From Oscillospiraceae bacterium (lineage in GTDB: Bacteria > Bacillota > Clostridia > Oscillospirales > Acutalibacteraceae), in the NCBI GenBank assembly GCA_015066515.1, contig SVOH01000002.1, positions 62,001 to 126,000 on the forward strand: 64,000 nucleotides of DNA, in the 5' to 3' direction. Position 1 is the first letter of the stretch; the number at the start of each line of letters is the position of its first letter. Of the stretch, positions 34,619 to 48,201 are shown one piece after another. The notes below the pieces were generated by a model that did not search any database, was not told the DNA's origin, and saw nothing but the letters and a program-made list of their open reading frames with translations. The position numbers and the translations under genes were made by a program.

Positions 34619-35374
34619 ATGTTAAAAGAAGAAAGATACGATAAAATACTTTCTATTTTAGATGAAGAAAAGTATATATCTGCTCAAAAATTAAGCGAAA
34701 TGCTTTTTGTAAGTTTGCCTACCATAAGACGTGACCTTGCAGAGCTTGACCACAGAAATCAAATAATACGCAGTCACGGTGGCGCAAAAGCAATAGAACC
34801 CGAGCATATTGTAACACCGCTAAATTTTAGAAAAACCGTTAATTCGTTACAAAAGCGAACTCTTTGTCAAGCGGCCGCCAACATGGTAAGTGATAACGAA
34901 ATAATTTTTATCGATTCGTCAACCACCACACTTCAAATGGCTGATTTTTTAAGCGAAAAAAAGAATATTACCGTAATCACTAACGGTATTTCTCTTGCTA
35001 CGTTACTTGTACAAAAAGGTATTAAAACCTATTGTACAGGCGGCGAAATTTTTCAAAATTCGTTAGCTCATTTTGGCAGCTTTGCCGAAGATTTTATTAG
35101 AAGATTTAATATAGATACAATGTTTTTTTCTTGCCACGGTGTAAATGATAATGGTATGCTTACCGACCCTTCGTTACCCGAAACACAAATTAGAAGGGTT
35201 GCCATTAATCAGTCTAAAAAAACGGTTTTTCTTTGTGATAAAACAAAATTCACTTTATCTACACCATATAATTTAATGCCGATTAACGATGTAAATTTTA
35301 TTGTTACCGACTATGCAGATATTACCCATTACTTAGAAAAAGATGGCAAAAATAAAACTATTATTGTAAAATAA
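34619..35374 (+). CDS. DeoR-family transcriptional regulator
   Basis: The start is placed at the ATG at 34619 (MLKEERYDKIL), with TGAGGTG upstream. The track start is a GTG inside the operator region. The 251-residue protein has an N-terminal helix-turn-helix (YISAQKLSEMLFVSLPTIRRDLAEL) with the DeoR signature RSHGGAKA, and a C-terminal sugar-phosphate sensor domain (IDSSTTTLQMADF and VITNGISLATLL). It is divergent from the GlpA-like operon, and a duplicated operator lies between them. It is probably a glycerol-3-phosphate or similar phosphate-ligand repressor. Confidence 0.92.
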   Translation: MLKEERYDKILSILDEEKYISAQKLSEMLFVSLPTIRRDLAELDHRNQIIRSHGGAKAIEPEHIVTPLNFRKTVNSLQKRTLCQAAANMVSDNEIIFIDSSTTTLQMADFLSEKKNITVITNGISLATLLVQKGIKTYCTGGEIFQNSLAHFGSFAEDFIRRFNIDTMFFSCHGVNDNGMLTDPSLPETQIRRVAINQSKKTVFLCDKTKFTLSTPYNLMPINDVNFIVTDYADITHYLEKDGKNKTIIVK

Positions 35375-35375
35375 C

Positions 35376-35411
35376 AAAAACTCGTCAAAGTTAAGCTTTG
35401 ACGAGTTTTTT
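35376..35411. terminator. Bidirectional terminator
   Basis: AAAAACTCGTCAAAG pairs perfectly over 15 bp with CTTTGACGAGTTTTT around a TTAAG loop. It lies between the DeoR gene and the convergent acyltransferase gene and gives T-runs both ways. Confidence 0.92.
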
Positions 35412-35418
35412 ATATGCA

Positions 35419-36543
<1,125 letters not shown>

Positions 36544-36566
36544 GTTTTTGTCAACCCTTTGTTTAA

Positions 36567-40524
<3,958 letters not shown>

Positions 40525-40559
40525 TTACGCCACCTGCCTTTCCTTTGTGCATCGTTGTT

Positions 40560-40769
40560 TTACTTAATTTCGATTACGGTATATCCTTGAGATTCTATTG
40601 CATTTTTTATTGTTTCATCAGAAACATCAGCATTTAGTTCAATGCTTGCAATACCTGTTTTATGGCTGATATCCAAAACAACTACACCGCCAATAGCATC
40701 TAATGCATTTTTAGCGTGAGCCTCACAATGTGGGCACATAAGTCCTTCAATTTTAACCGTTTTTTTCAT
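40560..40769 (-). CDS. Putative internal translation product: CopZ-like chaperone
   Basis: The last 69 codons of copA begin with an ATG at 40769 and encode a complete HMA fold (KKTVKIEGLMCPHC to the C-terminus). AGAGGGAAATAA lies about ten bases upstream, closely matching AGAGGGAAAT before the copA start itself. The same mRNA could therefore give both a fused pump and a free copper chaperone. The overlap is seen in the sequence; separate expression is inference. Confidence 0.5.
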   Translation of the reverse strand: MKKTVKIEGLMCPHCEAHAKNALDAIGGVVVLDISHKTGIASIELNADVSDETIKNAIESQGYTVIEIK

Positions 40770-43019
40770 AGGTTTATTTCCCTCTCTTTTTGTATTCTTT
40801 GCCTTAAAAAAGTTTAAACGCAAAGCATTTGTAACAACACAAAAGCTCGATAAACTCATGGCCGCGGCACCAAACATAGGGTTAAGTTCCCAACCTAGCA
40901 CCGAAATAAATAAACCCGCAGCCAGAGGTATTCCTATTGTGTTATATATAAACGCCCAAAATAAATTCTCTTTTATATTTTTAAGTGTTTTTCGGCTAAG
41001 CCTTACTGCATTTACCGCCTCATTAATACTGCTATTGGTAAGAATAACATCGGCCGATTCTATAGCAATATCCATACCACTTCCTATTGCCATACCAATA
41101 TCGGCTGTTGTGAGAGCAACCGCATCGTTTATACCGTCGCCAATCATAATAACCGGACCCTGTTTTTTAAGTTCATTTATAACAAAAGCCTTTCCATCCG
41201 GTTTAACTCCCGCCTTAATATCTTCGATGCCAATTTGTTTTGCGATGGCATTGGCGGTTGACTCATTATCACCCGTAAGCATAACAGTGTGAAATCCCAT
41301 CTCTTTAAACTTGGCTATTGCTTTTGAAGCCTCTTTTTTTATGGTATCCGCTACAGCTATAATTCCAAGCAAAAGATCGTTTTCAACAAATAAGAGCGGT
41401 GTTTTGCTTTCTAATGCCAACCTGTCGGTAAACTCAATGGCGTCACTTATGTTTATTCCCTTTTCTTTAGCGGCGCTTACACTGCAACCGTAATAATAAT
41501 TATTATTAATGGTACCACTTACACCAAAACCTGCCGTTTCAGTAAAATCAGATATTTTTAAGGCAGTTACACCTTTTTCTTTAGAGTATTCGTTTATTGC
41601 CGTCGCCAAAGGATGTGCGCTCCCATTTTCAAGCGTGTATGCTATTTGCAACAATTTTTCTTTATTATTGTTGTTTAAGGCAATAACATCAGTAACGGTT
41701 GGCTTACCCACTGTAATTGTTCCGGTTTTGTCAAAAACCACAACATTACATTTACCGCACATTTCGAGTGATGCGGCCGTTTTAAAGAGTATTCCGTTAC
41801 GTGCTCCAACACCGCTACCCACCATTATAGCAACAGGTGTTGCAAGTCCCAATGCACACGGGCAACTAATTACCAACACCGATATTGCGCGCGCTATAGC
41901 AAAACCAAAGCCTTCACCCAAAGCCAACCAAACAACAAGCGTTATAACCGCAATTATGAGCACGACAGGTACGAATATTGCCGACACCTTGTCTGCTATT
42001 CTGGCAATAGGCGCCTTTGTAGAAGATGCATCGCTTACCATTTTTACTATTTTGGCAAGCGTACTATCCTCGCCTACCGCAGTTGCACGACAAATCAACT
42101 TACCTGTTTTGTTTATAGTGCCTGCAAAAACACGACTGCCTGCCGATTTATCTGTGGGTATGCTTTCGCCCGTAAGTGACGATTCATCTACCGCGCCGTT
42201 TCCTTCTAGCACAACGCCGTCGACCGCAAAGCTTTCACCAGGTAATACTATAAACACATCATCTTTTAAAACTTCATCAGCGTTTACAGTTATTTCTTTT
42301 TCGTCTTTTATAATGCGAACTGTTTTAGGCGCCAATTGAAGTAATGATTTTATGGCATTTGTGGTTTTGCCCTTGGCATAACCCTCCAACAGTTTTCCCA
42401 CAGTTATAAGTGTTAAAATCATTGCAGCAGATTCAAAATACAATCCGTGAAGCAGATGATGTGCCATTTCGCCGCTTGCTACAGTCATTTTAAATACGTT
42501 TGCAAGGCTGTACCCATAAGCCGCTATAGAACCAAGTGCTACAAGGGTATCCATATTAGGCGCGCGGTTAATAATACCCTTAAATCCATTTATAAAAAAC
42601 TTTTGATTAATTACCATAACCGCTGTAGTAAGCAGCAGTTGTATAAGCGCCTGAGCTATATAATTTTCGGCAATTATCTTTGGTAGCGGTGCTCCCCACA
42701 TATTGCTAAACATTGAGAAATACATCAAAACCGCCAACAAAACACAGGAACTTATTAGCCTTGCCAAAGTGTTTTTGTTAGAACTATTATCTTCTTTTAA
42801 TTTAAAATCTTTTTTACTATGGTTTAACTGCTCTATACCATATCCTGCGTTTATTACCGCATCAATAACCGATTGAGTTTCGGCACTGTCATTTACAGTC
42901 ATATCACCCGTAAGCAAATTAACGTTGCATTCAGTAACGCTTGATACAGCACATACGGATTTTTCAACGCGTGAACTACAAGCCGCACAGCTCATACCTG
43001 TAACTTTAAATTTTTGCAT
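40560..43019 (-). CDS. copA: Copper-translocating P1B-type ATPase with C-terminal HMA domain
   Basis: An 819-residue copper-exporting ATPase. It has an N-terminal HMA domain with GMSCAACSS, a CPC membrane motif (SCPCALGLATPV), the TGES phosphatase motif, phosphorylation Asp in VFDKTGTITVG, SAHPLA in the nucleotide domain and GDGINDAVALTTAD near residue 660. After the last helix pair a linker leads to a second HMA domain of 69 residues with MCPHCEAHAKNAL. This tail is like a CopZ chaperone fused in frame and has its own RBS (see the separate entry). It lies 11 bp after the HPr-kinase-like gene. No CsoR or CopY operon gene is adjacent. Confidence 0.93.
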   Translation of the reverse strand: MQKFKVTGMSCAACSSRVEKSVCAVSSVTECNVNLLTGDMTVNDSAETQSVIDAVINAGYGIEQLNHSKKDFKLKEDNSSNKNTLARLISSCVLLAVLMYFSMFSNMWGAPLPKIIAENYIAQALIQLLLTTAVMVINQKFFINGFKGIINRAPNMDTLVALGSIAAYGYSLANVFKMTVASGEMAHHLLHGLYFESAAMILTLITVGKLLEGYAKGKTTNAIKSLLQLAPKTVRIIKDEKEITVNADEVLKDDVFIVLPGESFAVDGVVLEGNGAVDESSLTGESIPTDKSAGSRVFAGTINKTGKLICRATAVGEDSTLAKIVKMVSDASSTKAPIARIADKVSAIFVPVVLIIAVITLVVWLALGEGFGFAIARAISVLVISCPCALGLATPVAIMVGSGVGARNGILFKTAASLEMCGKCNVVVFDKTGTITVGKPTVTDVIALNNNNKEKLLQIAYTLENGSAHPLATAINEYSKEKGVTALKISDFTETAGFGVSGTINNNYYYGCSVSAAKEKGINISDAIEFTDRLALESKTPLLFVENDLLLGIIAVADTIKKEASKAIAKFKEMGFHTVMLTGDNESTANAIAKQIGIEDIKAGVKPDGKAFVINELKKQGPVIMIGDGINDAVALTTADIGMAIGSGMDIAIESADVILTNSSINEAVNAVRLSRKTLKNIKENLFWAFIYNTIGIPLAAGLFISVLGWELNPMFGAAAMSLSSFCVVTNALRLNFFKAKNTKREGNKPMKKTVKIEGLMCPHCEAHAKNALDAIGGVVVLDISHKTGIASIELNADVSDETIKNAIESQGYTVIEIK

Positions 43020-43030
43020 TATTTCCCTCT

Positions 43031-43732
43031 TTAATTTGTCATCTCATTAAACGATGCTTCAAACGCCTGCTTCGATACATCACATTCAAGCAGATACACC
43101 TGCGCTTTTTGCAACATATCGCCCAATAATTGCAATGTTTTTGAAAGAGCCATTGCATTTTGGGGTAGGTATACCTGACGCATTAAATGATTTATTGCGT
43201 CATTTGTATTTAACATTTTGATAGAATTTGTTTTTCCTTGTTTTAAAATACAAATAGCCTTAAGTGGTGCATTTGCGTTTCGGTGAAGTCCTTCTTTCCC
43301 CGCCCAAGGAGTACCGTAAACCATAGGAGAGTCGGCAACATTTATTATTGGTTTGTCGCCGTTTATAATTTTAACTCTATCGCCCAGATACTGACGCCAT
43401 AAATTTATATGCGTGGTTTTTCCTGTTCCGCTTGGTGCTGTAAAAAGATATGCATTTCCACCATATTCAATAGCTGCACCATGAAATACAAAACGGTTAT
43501 ATTCGGGTAGTTGTTCGGCAATATCACGATAAATACATAAGCTTTCGCATACCTCTATCGGAGCTGCTGGCACCGCTTCTTTTTCCTTTAAAACAGCGTT
43601 TTCTTCGGCCGATGCATAAATATCAGCGGTATCAAAATCCGCAATATATTTTTTGCAAAACGATGTCATAAAATCGTATTTGTGCTCAATTTTAATTTTT
43701 AATCCCGACAATAAAATATGAGTGCTATTCAT
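43031..43732 (-). CDS. HPr kinase-like P-loop protein
   Basis: A 233-residue protein resembling the C-terminal kinase domain of HPr kinase/phosphorylase (PEP-carboxykinase-like fold). It carries the P-loop TAPSGTGKTTHINLW near residue 118 and INGDKPIINV after it, followed by GTPWAGKEGLHRN near 165. The usual N-terminal DRTGG-like domain of full HPrK is missing. Such shortened homologues are found near PqqD-like or envelope genes in Firmicutes, and their substrate is not established. Its ATG overlaps the capA stop (TAATG), so the two are translationally coupled. Confidence 0.75.
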   Translation of the reverse strand: MNSTHILLSGLKIKIEHKYDFMTSFCKKYIADFDTADIYASAEENAVLKEKEAVPAAPIEVCESLCIYRDIAEQLPEYNRFVFHGAAIEYGGNAYLFTAPSGTGKTTHINLWRQYLGDRVKIINGDKPIINVADSPMVYGTPWAGKEGLHRNANAPLKAICILKQGKTNSIKMLNTNDAINHLMRQVYLPQNAMALSKTLQLLGDMLQKAQVYLLECDVSKQAFEASFNEMTN

Positions 43733-45060
43733 TATTCGGTCTCCTGCTCTGCAAAGCGTATTTCACAACCGAGATGCTGTTGACACACACTTAATCCGTC
43801 CGACATAATCTTTCGTGTTCGCTCGTATGAATCTTTAGCCTTTTGTACAGTTGCAGCATCAAGACCGTAATTTTCAGCCGTAGCCATATTTTCAAGCGGG
43901 TACATTGTGTATTGATAACTACCCCTTTCACCGTATCTATCAACCCAAGTGGGTATGATATCTACAGCGGTAAGAGATACATCACCGCTTTGATCCTTTG
44001 TAAAGGTGTAGCTAAACAACACACCGTCTTCGGTGTGTCCGGTTTCGCAAAGACCTGTCATTTCCGAAATTCGTTGGTTTGATATTGCATTTCCCATCGA
44101 GTAAAGACAAACCGTTGTATTTTGGCTATCCTCTGAATGTATTAGTTCTATTGGCTGCAACACGTGCGGATGCCCACCAACTATTACATCTACACCCATA
44201 TTACACAGTTTTTGCGCAATGTCTTTTTGATATACGTTAGGTTTGGTTTGGTATTCGTTACCCCAATGCATATAAAAAACTATTGCCTCTGCACCGTTTT
44301 GCTTCATATCATCAATCACAGATTGCGCTTCGCTATAAAAGGCGGGTAGATTTGCACTGCTAAAATAGTTTATTAATTCATCTGCGCCTGCCGCAGAACT
44401 ATTTGTACCATAAGTATAAGCCACCATACCAATTTTGATACCGTTTATATTCTTTACAACATACATAGGGTCACTGGTTGTTTCTTTTGTGCCTAAAATG
44501 TCAAGACCCGAAGCCTTTATTTGCTTTGCAGTGCGTTTCATACCGGCAAGGCCTGTATCTAAGCAGTGATTATTTGCCGTAAGCAACATATCAAAACCGT
44601 CAGCTTTTACATAATCTAAAATGCTATCGGGGCTATTAAAGCCAGGGTAACCACGATAATTACCGGCTTCGGTACCACCAAGTGTTACCTCAAGATTAGC
44701 TACGGCATAATCAGCTTTTGTTATATACGGTCTGGCAAACTTAAAAAGTTGAGAAAAATTATAACTACCGTCAGATTGCTTAGCACCCCATAAAACATTA
44801 TCGTGTAAGAGTATGTCCCCTGTATTCAGAATAGTAGCAGTAATTTCTTTGCTTTCGGGTTTTGAGTTTATACTTTCGTTATTGCTTGAAGTAAGCTCTG
44901 AATTACTTTGTGCTTCTTTATCATCTCTGTGAGTATTTTTAACAATAGCGCATATAACAACTGACAATAATGCAACTATTGTAGCCAACAACACCGCCAA
45001 AATCGCTATAAAAATTCTGCGCCTTACTATCGCTTTTTGTCTGTTAGTTTTCCTTTTCAT
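43732..45060 (-). CDS. CapA-family protein (calcineurin-like)
   Basis: A 442-residue protein with an N-terminal membrane anchor (IFIAILAVLLATIVALLSVVICAIV), then a Ser/Asn-rich linker and a CapA/PgsA-type metallophosphatase-like domain on the outer face. Motifs are ATILNTGDILLHD near residue 70, ANNHCLDTG near 165, MHWGNEYQ near 245 and GGHPHVLQPIE near 275. CapA proteins are linked with poly-gamma-glutamate capsule, but many homologues have other roles, and no capBC genes are present here. It is the first gene of the long minus-strand run ending with the acyltransferase. Confidence 0.9.
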   Translation of the reverse strand: MKRKTNRQKAIVRRRIFIAILAVLLATIVALLSVVICAIVKNTHRDDKEAQSNSELTSSNNESINSKPESKEITATILNTGDILLHDNVLWGAKQSDGSYNFSQLFKFARPYITKADYAVANLEVTLGGTEAGNYRGYPGFNSPDSILDYVKADGFDMLLTANNHCLDTGLAGMKRTAKQIKASGLDILGTKETTSDPMYVVKNINGIKIGMVAYTYGTNSSAAGADELINYFSSANLPAFYSEAQSVIDDMKQNGAEAIVFYMHWGNEYQTKPNVYQKDIAQKLCNMGVDVIVGGHPHVLQPIELIHSEDSQNTTVCLYSMGNAISNQRISEMTGLCETGHTEDGVLFSYTFTKDQSGDVSLTAVDIIPTWVDRYGERGSYQYTMYPLENMATAENYGLDAATVQKAKDSYERTRKIMSDGLSVCQQHLGCEIRFAEQETE

Positions 45061-45166
45061 TATTTAAGTCCCCAATATATAAAAGCATTAATGTTAATCT
45101 TATCATAAAAACATTCCATTTCATTATCCATAATACAACAAATTTATAAAAAAATCAATAATTCAC

Positions 45167-45195
45167 TTGTATTTGTAGAATAATTATTGTAAAAT
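45167..45195 (+). promoter_or_regulatory. Promoter of the PRTase-like/rhaA operon
   Basis: TTGTAT (45167-45172) and TAAAAT (45190-45195) are 17 bp apart, 31 bases before the first ATG. No operator palindrome stands out. Confidence 0.45.
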
Positions 45196-45226
45196 ATATA
45201 ATATATAAAATTGGGAGGGTTGTATT

Positions 45227-45868
45227 ATGCCAACTTCTAACACAATGAAGATTGAAACCAAGCGTAAGGACTTGTTTTTACGCGTATGTAAAGGCCACTT
45301 TGCTACCAGTAACAGCCACAGTAACTACTATATTGATGTTGTTGCTCAAAAGACACGTCTTTCCGAAGCTCGTGCCGTTGCTGAAGAGCTTTGTAGTTAC
45401 TACCGCACTAACACAATAGTTGATACTATTTTGTGCCTTGACGGTATGGAAGTTGTAGGCGCGTGTCTTGCTTCTCGCCTTACCGAAGCCAACTACGCTA
45501 ATATGAACGCACATCAGACAATCTATGTTGTAACACCTGAGTTTACAGGTTCTAGCCAGCTTATGTTCCGTGATAATATTATTCCCATGATTCAAGGTAA
45601 AAACGTGCTTATTTTAGCAGTATCTGTAGCCACAGGTCGCACGGTTGAAGCTGCTGTTGATGCTATTAAATATTATGGTGGTAACGTTGCAGGTATATGC
45701 TCAATATTTGCTACCAAAAAAGAGCGTGCAGGTATTCCTGTACATTCGGTATTTAATCCGGAAGACCTTCCCGATTACCAAAACTACAAGCCGCACGAAT
45801 GTCCGCTTTGTAAAGCAGGCGAAAAAATTGACGCGCTTGTAAACTGTCACGGTTGTTCAAAACTTTAA
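45227..45868 (+). CDS. Orotate phosphoribosyltransferase-like protein with C-terminal Zn-ribbon
   Basis: A 213-residue protein with the core of an orotate phosphoribosyltransferase: ATSNSHSNYYIDVV near residue 26, then VLILAVSVATGRTVEAAVD near 128 at the place of the PRPP loop. In true PRTases this loop has two acidic residues before T-G; here they are Val-Ser, so PRPP catalysis is doubtful. The C-terminus adds CPLCKAGEKIDALVNCHGC, a four-cysteine zinc site. It is 19 bp upstream of rhaA, and I know no standard role for a PRTase in rhamnose use. It may be a regulatory or salvage variant. Confidence 0.75.
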   Translation: MPTSNTMKIETKRKDLFLRVCKGHFATSNSHSNYYIDVVAQKTRLSEARAVAEELCSYYRTNTIVDTILCLDGMEVVGACLASRLTEANYANMNAHQTIYVVTPEFTGSSQLMFRDNIIPMIQGKNVLILAVSVATGRTVEAAVDAIKYYGGNVAGICSIFATKKERAGIPVHSVFNPEDLPDYQNYKPHECPLCKAGEKIDALVNCHGCSKL

Positions 45869-45887
45869 ATTTAAGAGGTACAAAAAA

Positions 45888-47135
45888 ATGAGTAGATTAG
45901 AAGAAGCTAAAAAACAATATGCAGCACTTGGTATTGACGTTGACGCTGTAATTGAAACACTAAAAAAACAGCCTGTATCACTTCACTGCTGGCAGGGCGA
46001 CGATGTTATCGGTTTTGACCACGACGGCCCTCTTACCGGCGGTATACAAACCACAGGTAACTACCCAGGTAAAGCGCGCACACCCGAAGAATTAATGGCA
46101 GATATGGATATGGTTATCTCACTTTGCCCAGGTATGAAAAAGATTAACGTTCACGCGTGCTACGCGATTTTTGAAGATGGCTTTGTTGACCGCGATAAGT
46201 TAGAGCCAAAGCACTTTAAAAAATGGGTAGACTTTGCAAAGAAGCATGGTATGGGTCTTGACTTTAACCCAACATTTTTCTCGCATCCAATGGCTGACAG
46301 TGGTCTTACACTTTCCAGCCCTGACGAGAATATCCGTAATTTCTGGATTGAGCACGGTAAGGCTTGTGTAAGAATTTCAGAGTATTTTGCAAAAGAAACA
46401 GGCGTGCCCTGCGTTATGAACATCTGGACAGGCGACGGTCTTAAGGATATTCCTGCCGACAGAATGGGACCACGCGTTAGATATAAAGAATCTATCGAGG
46501 CTATTTTATCAGAGCCATTTGACAAAAATCTTGTTAAGCCTTGCGTAGAATCTAAAGTATTCGGCATTGGTGTAGAGGCTTATACAGTAGGCTCGGCTGA
46601 ATTTTCACTAACCTTTGCCGCAACACATGACGGTTGCTTACCACTTATGGACAACGGTCACTATCATCCAACCGAGGTTGTATCTGACAAGATTCCGGCC
46701 CTTCTTGCCTTCTTCCCTGAAATCGCATTACATATTACTCGTCCAATTCGTTGGGACTCTGACCACGTAGTGCTTTTTGATGATGAAACACGCGAGATGG
46801 CAAAGGAAATCGTTCGTTGCGATGCGTTTGATAGAGTTTATATGGCGCTTGACTACTTTGATGCAAGCATTAACCGTATTGCCGCTTGGACTGTTGGTCT
46901 TCGTAGCTGGCAAAAGGCTTTACTTATGGCAATGCTTACACCAAACGCCCAACTTAAAGAATTGCAAGACAAGGGCAATTACACCGAGCTTATGGTAAGA
47001 AGTGAAGAGGTTAAGACCTTACCTTTCGGTGATATTTGGAACTATTACTGCGAGTGCTGTGGCGCACCGGTAGACGGCGAGTGGTTTAGCAAAGTTCATG
47101 AGTACGAAAAGGATGTTCTTTCAAAGAGAGCATAA
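45888..47135 (+). CDS. rhaA: L-rhamnose isomerase
   Basis: A 415-residue protein of normal RhaA length, converting L-rhamnose to L-rhamnulose with Mn. Characteristic blocks are SLHCWQGDDVIGFDHDG near residue 31, GGIQTTGNYPGKARTPEE near 51, LDFNPTFFSHPMADSG near 120 and NIWTGDGLKDIPADR near 173. HYHPTE and DSDHVV supply later metal ligands. It is co-transcribed with the PRTase-like gene. Rhamnulokinase and aldolase genes are absent from the window, so the pathway is completed elsewhere. A rhamnose source could be the GH106-like hydrolase at 2-5 kb. Confidence 0.95.
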   Translation: MSRLEEAKKQYAALGIDVDAVIETLKKQPVSLHCWQGDDVIGFDHDGPLTGGIQTTGNYPGKARTPEELMADMDMVISLCPGMKKINVHACYAIFEDGFVDRDKLEPKHFKKWVDFAKKHGMGLDFNPTFFSHPMADSGLTLSSPDENIRNFWIEHGKACVRISEYFAKETGVPCVMNIWTGDGLKDIPADRMGPRVRYKESIEAILSEPFDKNLVKPCVESKVFGIGVEAYTVGSAEFSLTFAATHDGCLPLMDNGHYHPTEVVSDKIPALLAFFPEIALHITRPIRWDSDHVVLFDDETREMAKEIVRCDAFDRVYMALDYFDASINRIAAWTVGLRSWQKALLMAMLTPNAQLKELQDKGNYTELMVRSEEVKTLPFGDIWNYYCECCGAPVDGEWFSKVHEYEKDVLSKRA

Positions 47136-47149
47136 TTAAATGCAAAGAT

Positions 47150-47178
47150 AAAAGGGATGGCTGTTGCCATCCCTTTTT
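47150..47178. terminator. Terminator after rhaA
   Basis: AAAAGGGATGGC pairs perfectly with GCCATCCCTTTT around a TGTT loop and continues into a T-run. It also serves the convergent DUF5067-like gene in the other direction. Confidence 0.9.
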
Positions 47179-47184
47179 GTTTTG

Positions 47185-47682
47185 TTATTTAATCGAAAAA
47201 GTTTTCTTAACTACATTATCGTTTAAGCTAAACAATTCTTTTACTTCTACCTCAATATCAGTTGTTGAATCATTTAATTCATAAGCTGCTTCAACCTCAA
47301 GCGACGCACCGGTTTTTATTTCTTTAGTTTGATTGCCTGAATCGTAATTCGCGCTATCATCAACAAAAAAAGTTTCGTTAAGTCCCACACCATTTTGATA
47401 TACATTCTCATCGAAAGCAAACATAAAAGATGCCGGTTCATCACCATTATTCGTAAATTTATATTTTACAATAACAACATCCTTATCCTGAAATCCTGTT
47501 GCGGGTGCTAAACGACAACCTTCAATTTCCACTTTATACACACCTATGTTGCTTTCTTTGTCCGATGATTGAACCTTGCCGCTTCCTTGGTCGACCGTTT
47601 CACTTTCGCCACTTGCCAAAGCAAAAAGCGAAAAACTTACAATTAAAATCATTGCTAAAATAAGACTAATAATTTTTTTCAT
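47185..47682 (-). CDS. Secreted DUF5067-like protein
   Basis: A 165-residue protein with a signal peptide (IISLILAMILIVSFSLFALAS). The mature part, with IGVYKVEIEGCRLA, DVVIVKYKFTNNGDEPASFMFA and late EVEVKELFSL, resembles the Ig-like DUF5067/DUF4352 fold of Firmicutes exported proteins, whose function is unknown. It overlaps the upstream membrane protein gene by 4 bp (ATGA). Regulation is probably by the divergent helix-turn-helix protein. Confidence 0.75.
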   Translation of the reverse strand: MKKIISLILAMILIVSFSLFALASGESETVDQGSGKVQSSDKESNIGVYKVEIEGCRLAPATGFQDKDVVIVKYKFTNNGDEPASFMFAFDENVYQNGVGLNETFFVDDSANYDSGNQTKEIKTGASLEVEAAYELNDSTTDIEVEVKELFSLNDNVVKKTFSIK

Positions 47683-48113
47683 TTTGTTTCTCCTCTTTTT
47701 TGTAAAAATAAATTTATTAAATTGACAGTTATTGCTGCCAATAAATACATAATAACATCAACAATATCACCTGTACCATTTATAAAATCTATCGTTTGTA
47801 AAATTTCATATAAAGCACCTATTAAAAATACTATTGTTGTTAGTAAGAACGAACATTTTATATTAGGTAAAAAAATAGTATGTAAACCACAATTCAAACT
47901 AAAAGCCCATAAATAATCGACAAAATAATACTTAATAAAATTTATATCTAAAAATGAAAATAATTCACGCAAAAACATAACACTTATCAAATGTGAAATG
48001 CATTCTGCTATATACGTGTTTTTTCTGAACAACAAATATATAAAGCCACCAATAACCAATGCATTAATCTCTAACATTATAAAAATTAAGATTTTCTTTT
48101 TATTTATTAACAT
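47679..48113 (-). CDS. VanZ-like small membrane protein
   Basis: A 144-residue membrane protein with about four helices. The segment YEILQTIDFINGTGDIVDVIMYLLAA is close to the VanZ-family motif (Glu and Asp within helices 3-4). VanZ proteins are linked to glycopeptide tolerance and envelope change, but most homologues are uncharacterised. There is no recognisable RBS before the ATG at 48113, and a perfect sigma-A promoter ends only seven bases upstream, so the mRNA may be leaderless. Another start (Met13) has no better RBS. Confidence 0.65.
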   Translation of the reverse strand: MLINKKKILIFIMLEINALVIGGFIYLLFRKNTYIAECISHLISVMFLRELFSFLDINFIKYYFVDYLWAFSLNCGLHTIFLPNIKCSFLLTTIVFLIGALYEILQTIDFINGTGDIVDVIMYLLAAITVNLINLFLQKRGETK

Positions 48114-48119
48114 AACTAC

Positions 48120-48148
48120 ATTATAGTCACAATTATGACTATTGTCAA
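48120..48148 (-). promoter_or_regulatory. Consensus promoter with operator in the spacer
   Basis: TTGACA (48148-48143) and TATAAT (48125-48120) on the minus strand are both perfect and 17 bp apart. The inverted repeat ATAGTCA-N6-TGACTAT (48123-48142) fills the spacer and touches the -10 box. A repressor bound there would occlude the polymerase. Confidence 0.8.
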
Positions 48149-48201
48149 GAATAAAATCTGCTTATATCCTAATAATATGTTATATTAGGTGGTGAGTGTT
48201 G

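Noticed and set aside
41509-42339. 276-residue plus-strand ORF inside copA
   Set aside because: It is antisense to the well-supported P-type ATPase, has low-complexity Ser/Thr/Pro-rich composition typical of shadow frames, and has no RBS.
45278-45595. 105-residue minus-strand ORF in the PRTase-like gene
   Set aside because: It is antisense to the coding frame with intact family motifs and has no RBS.
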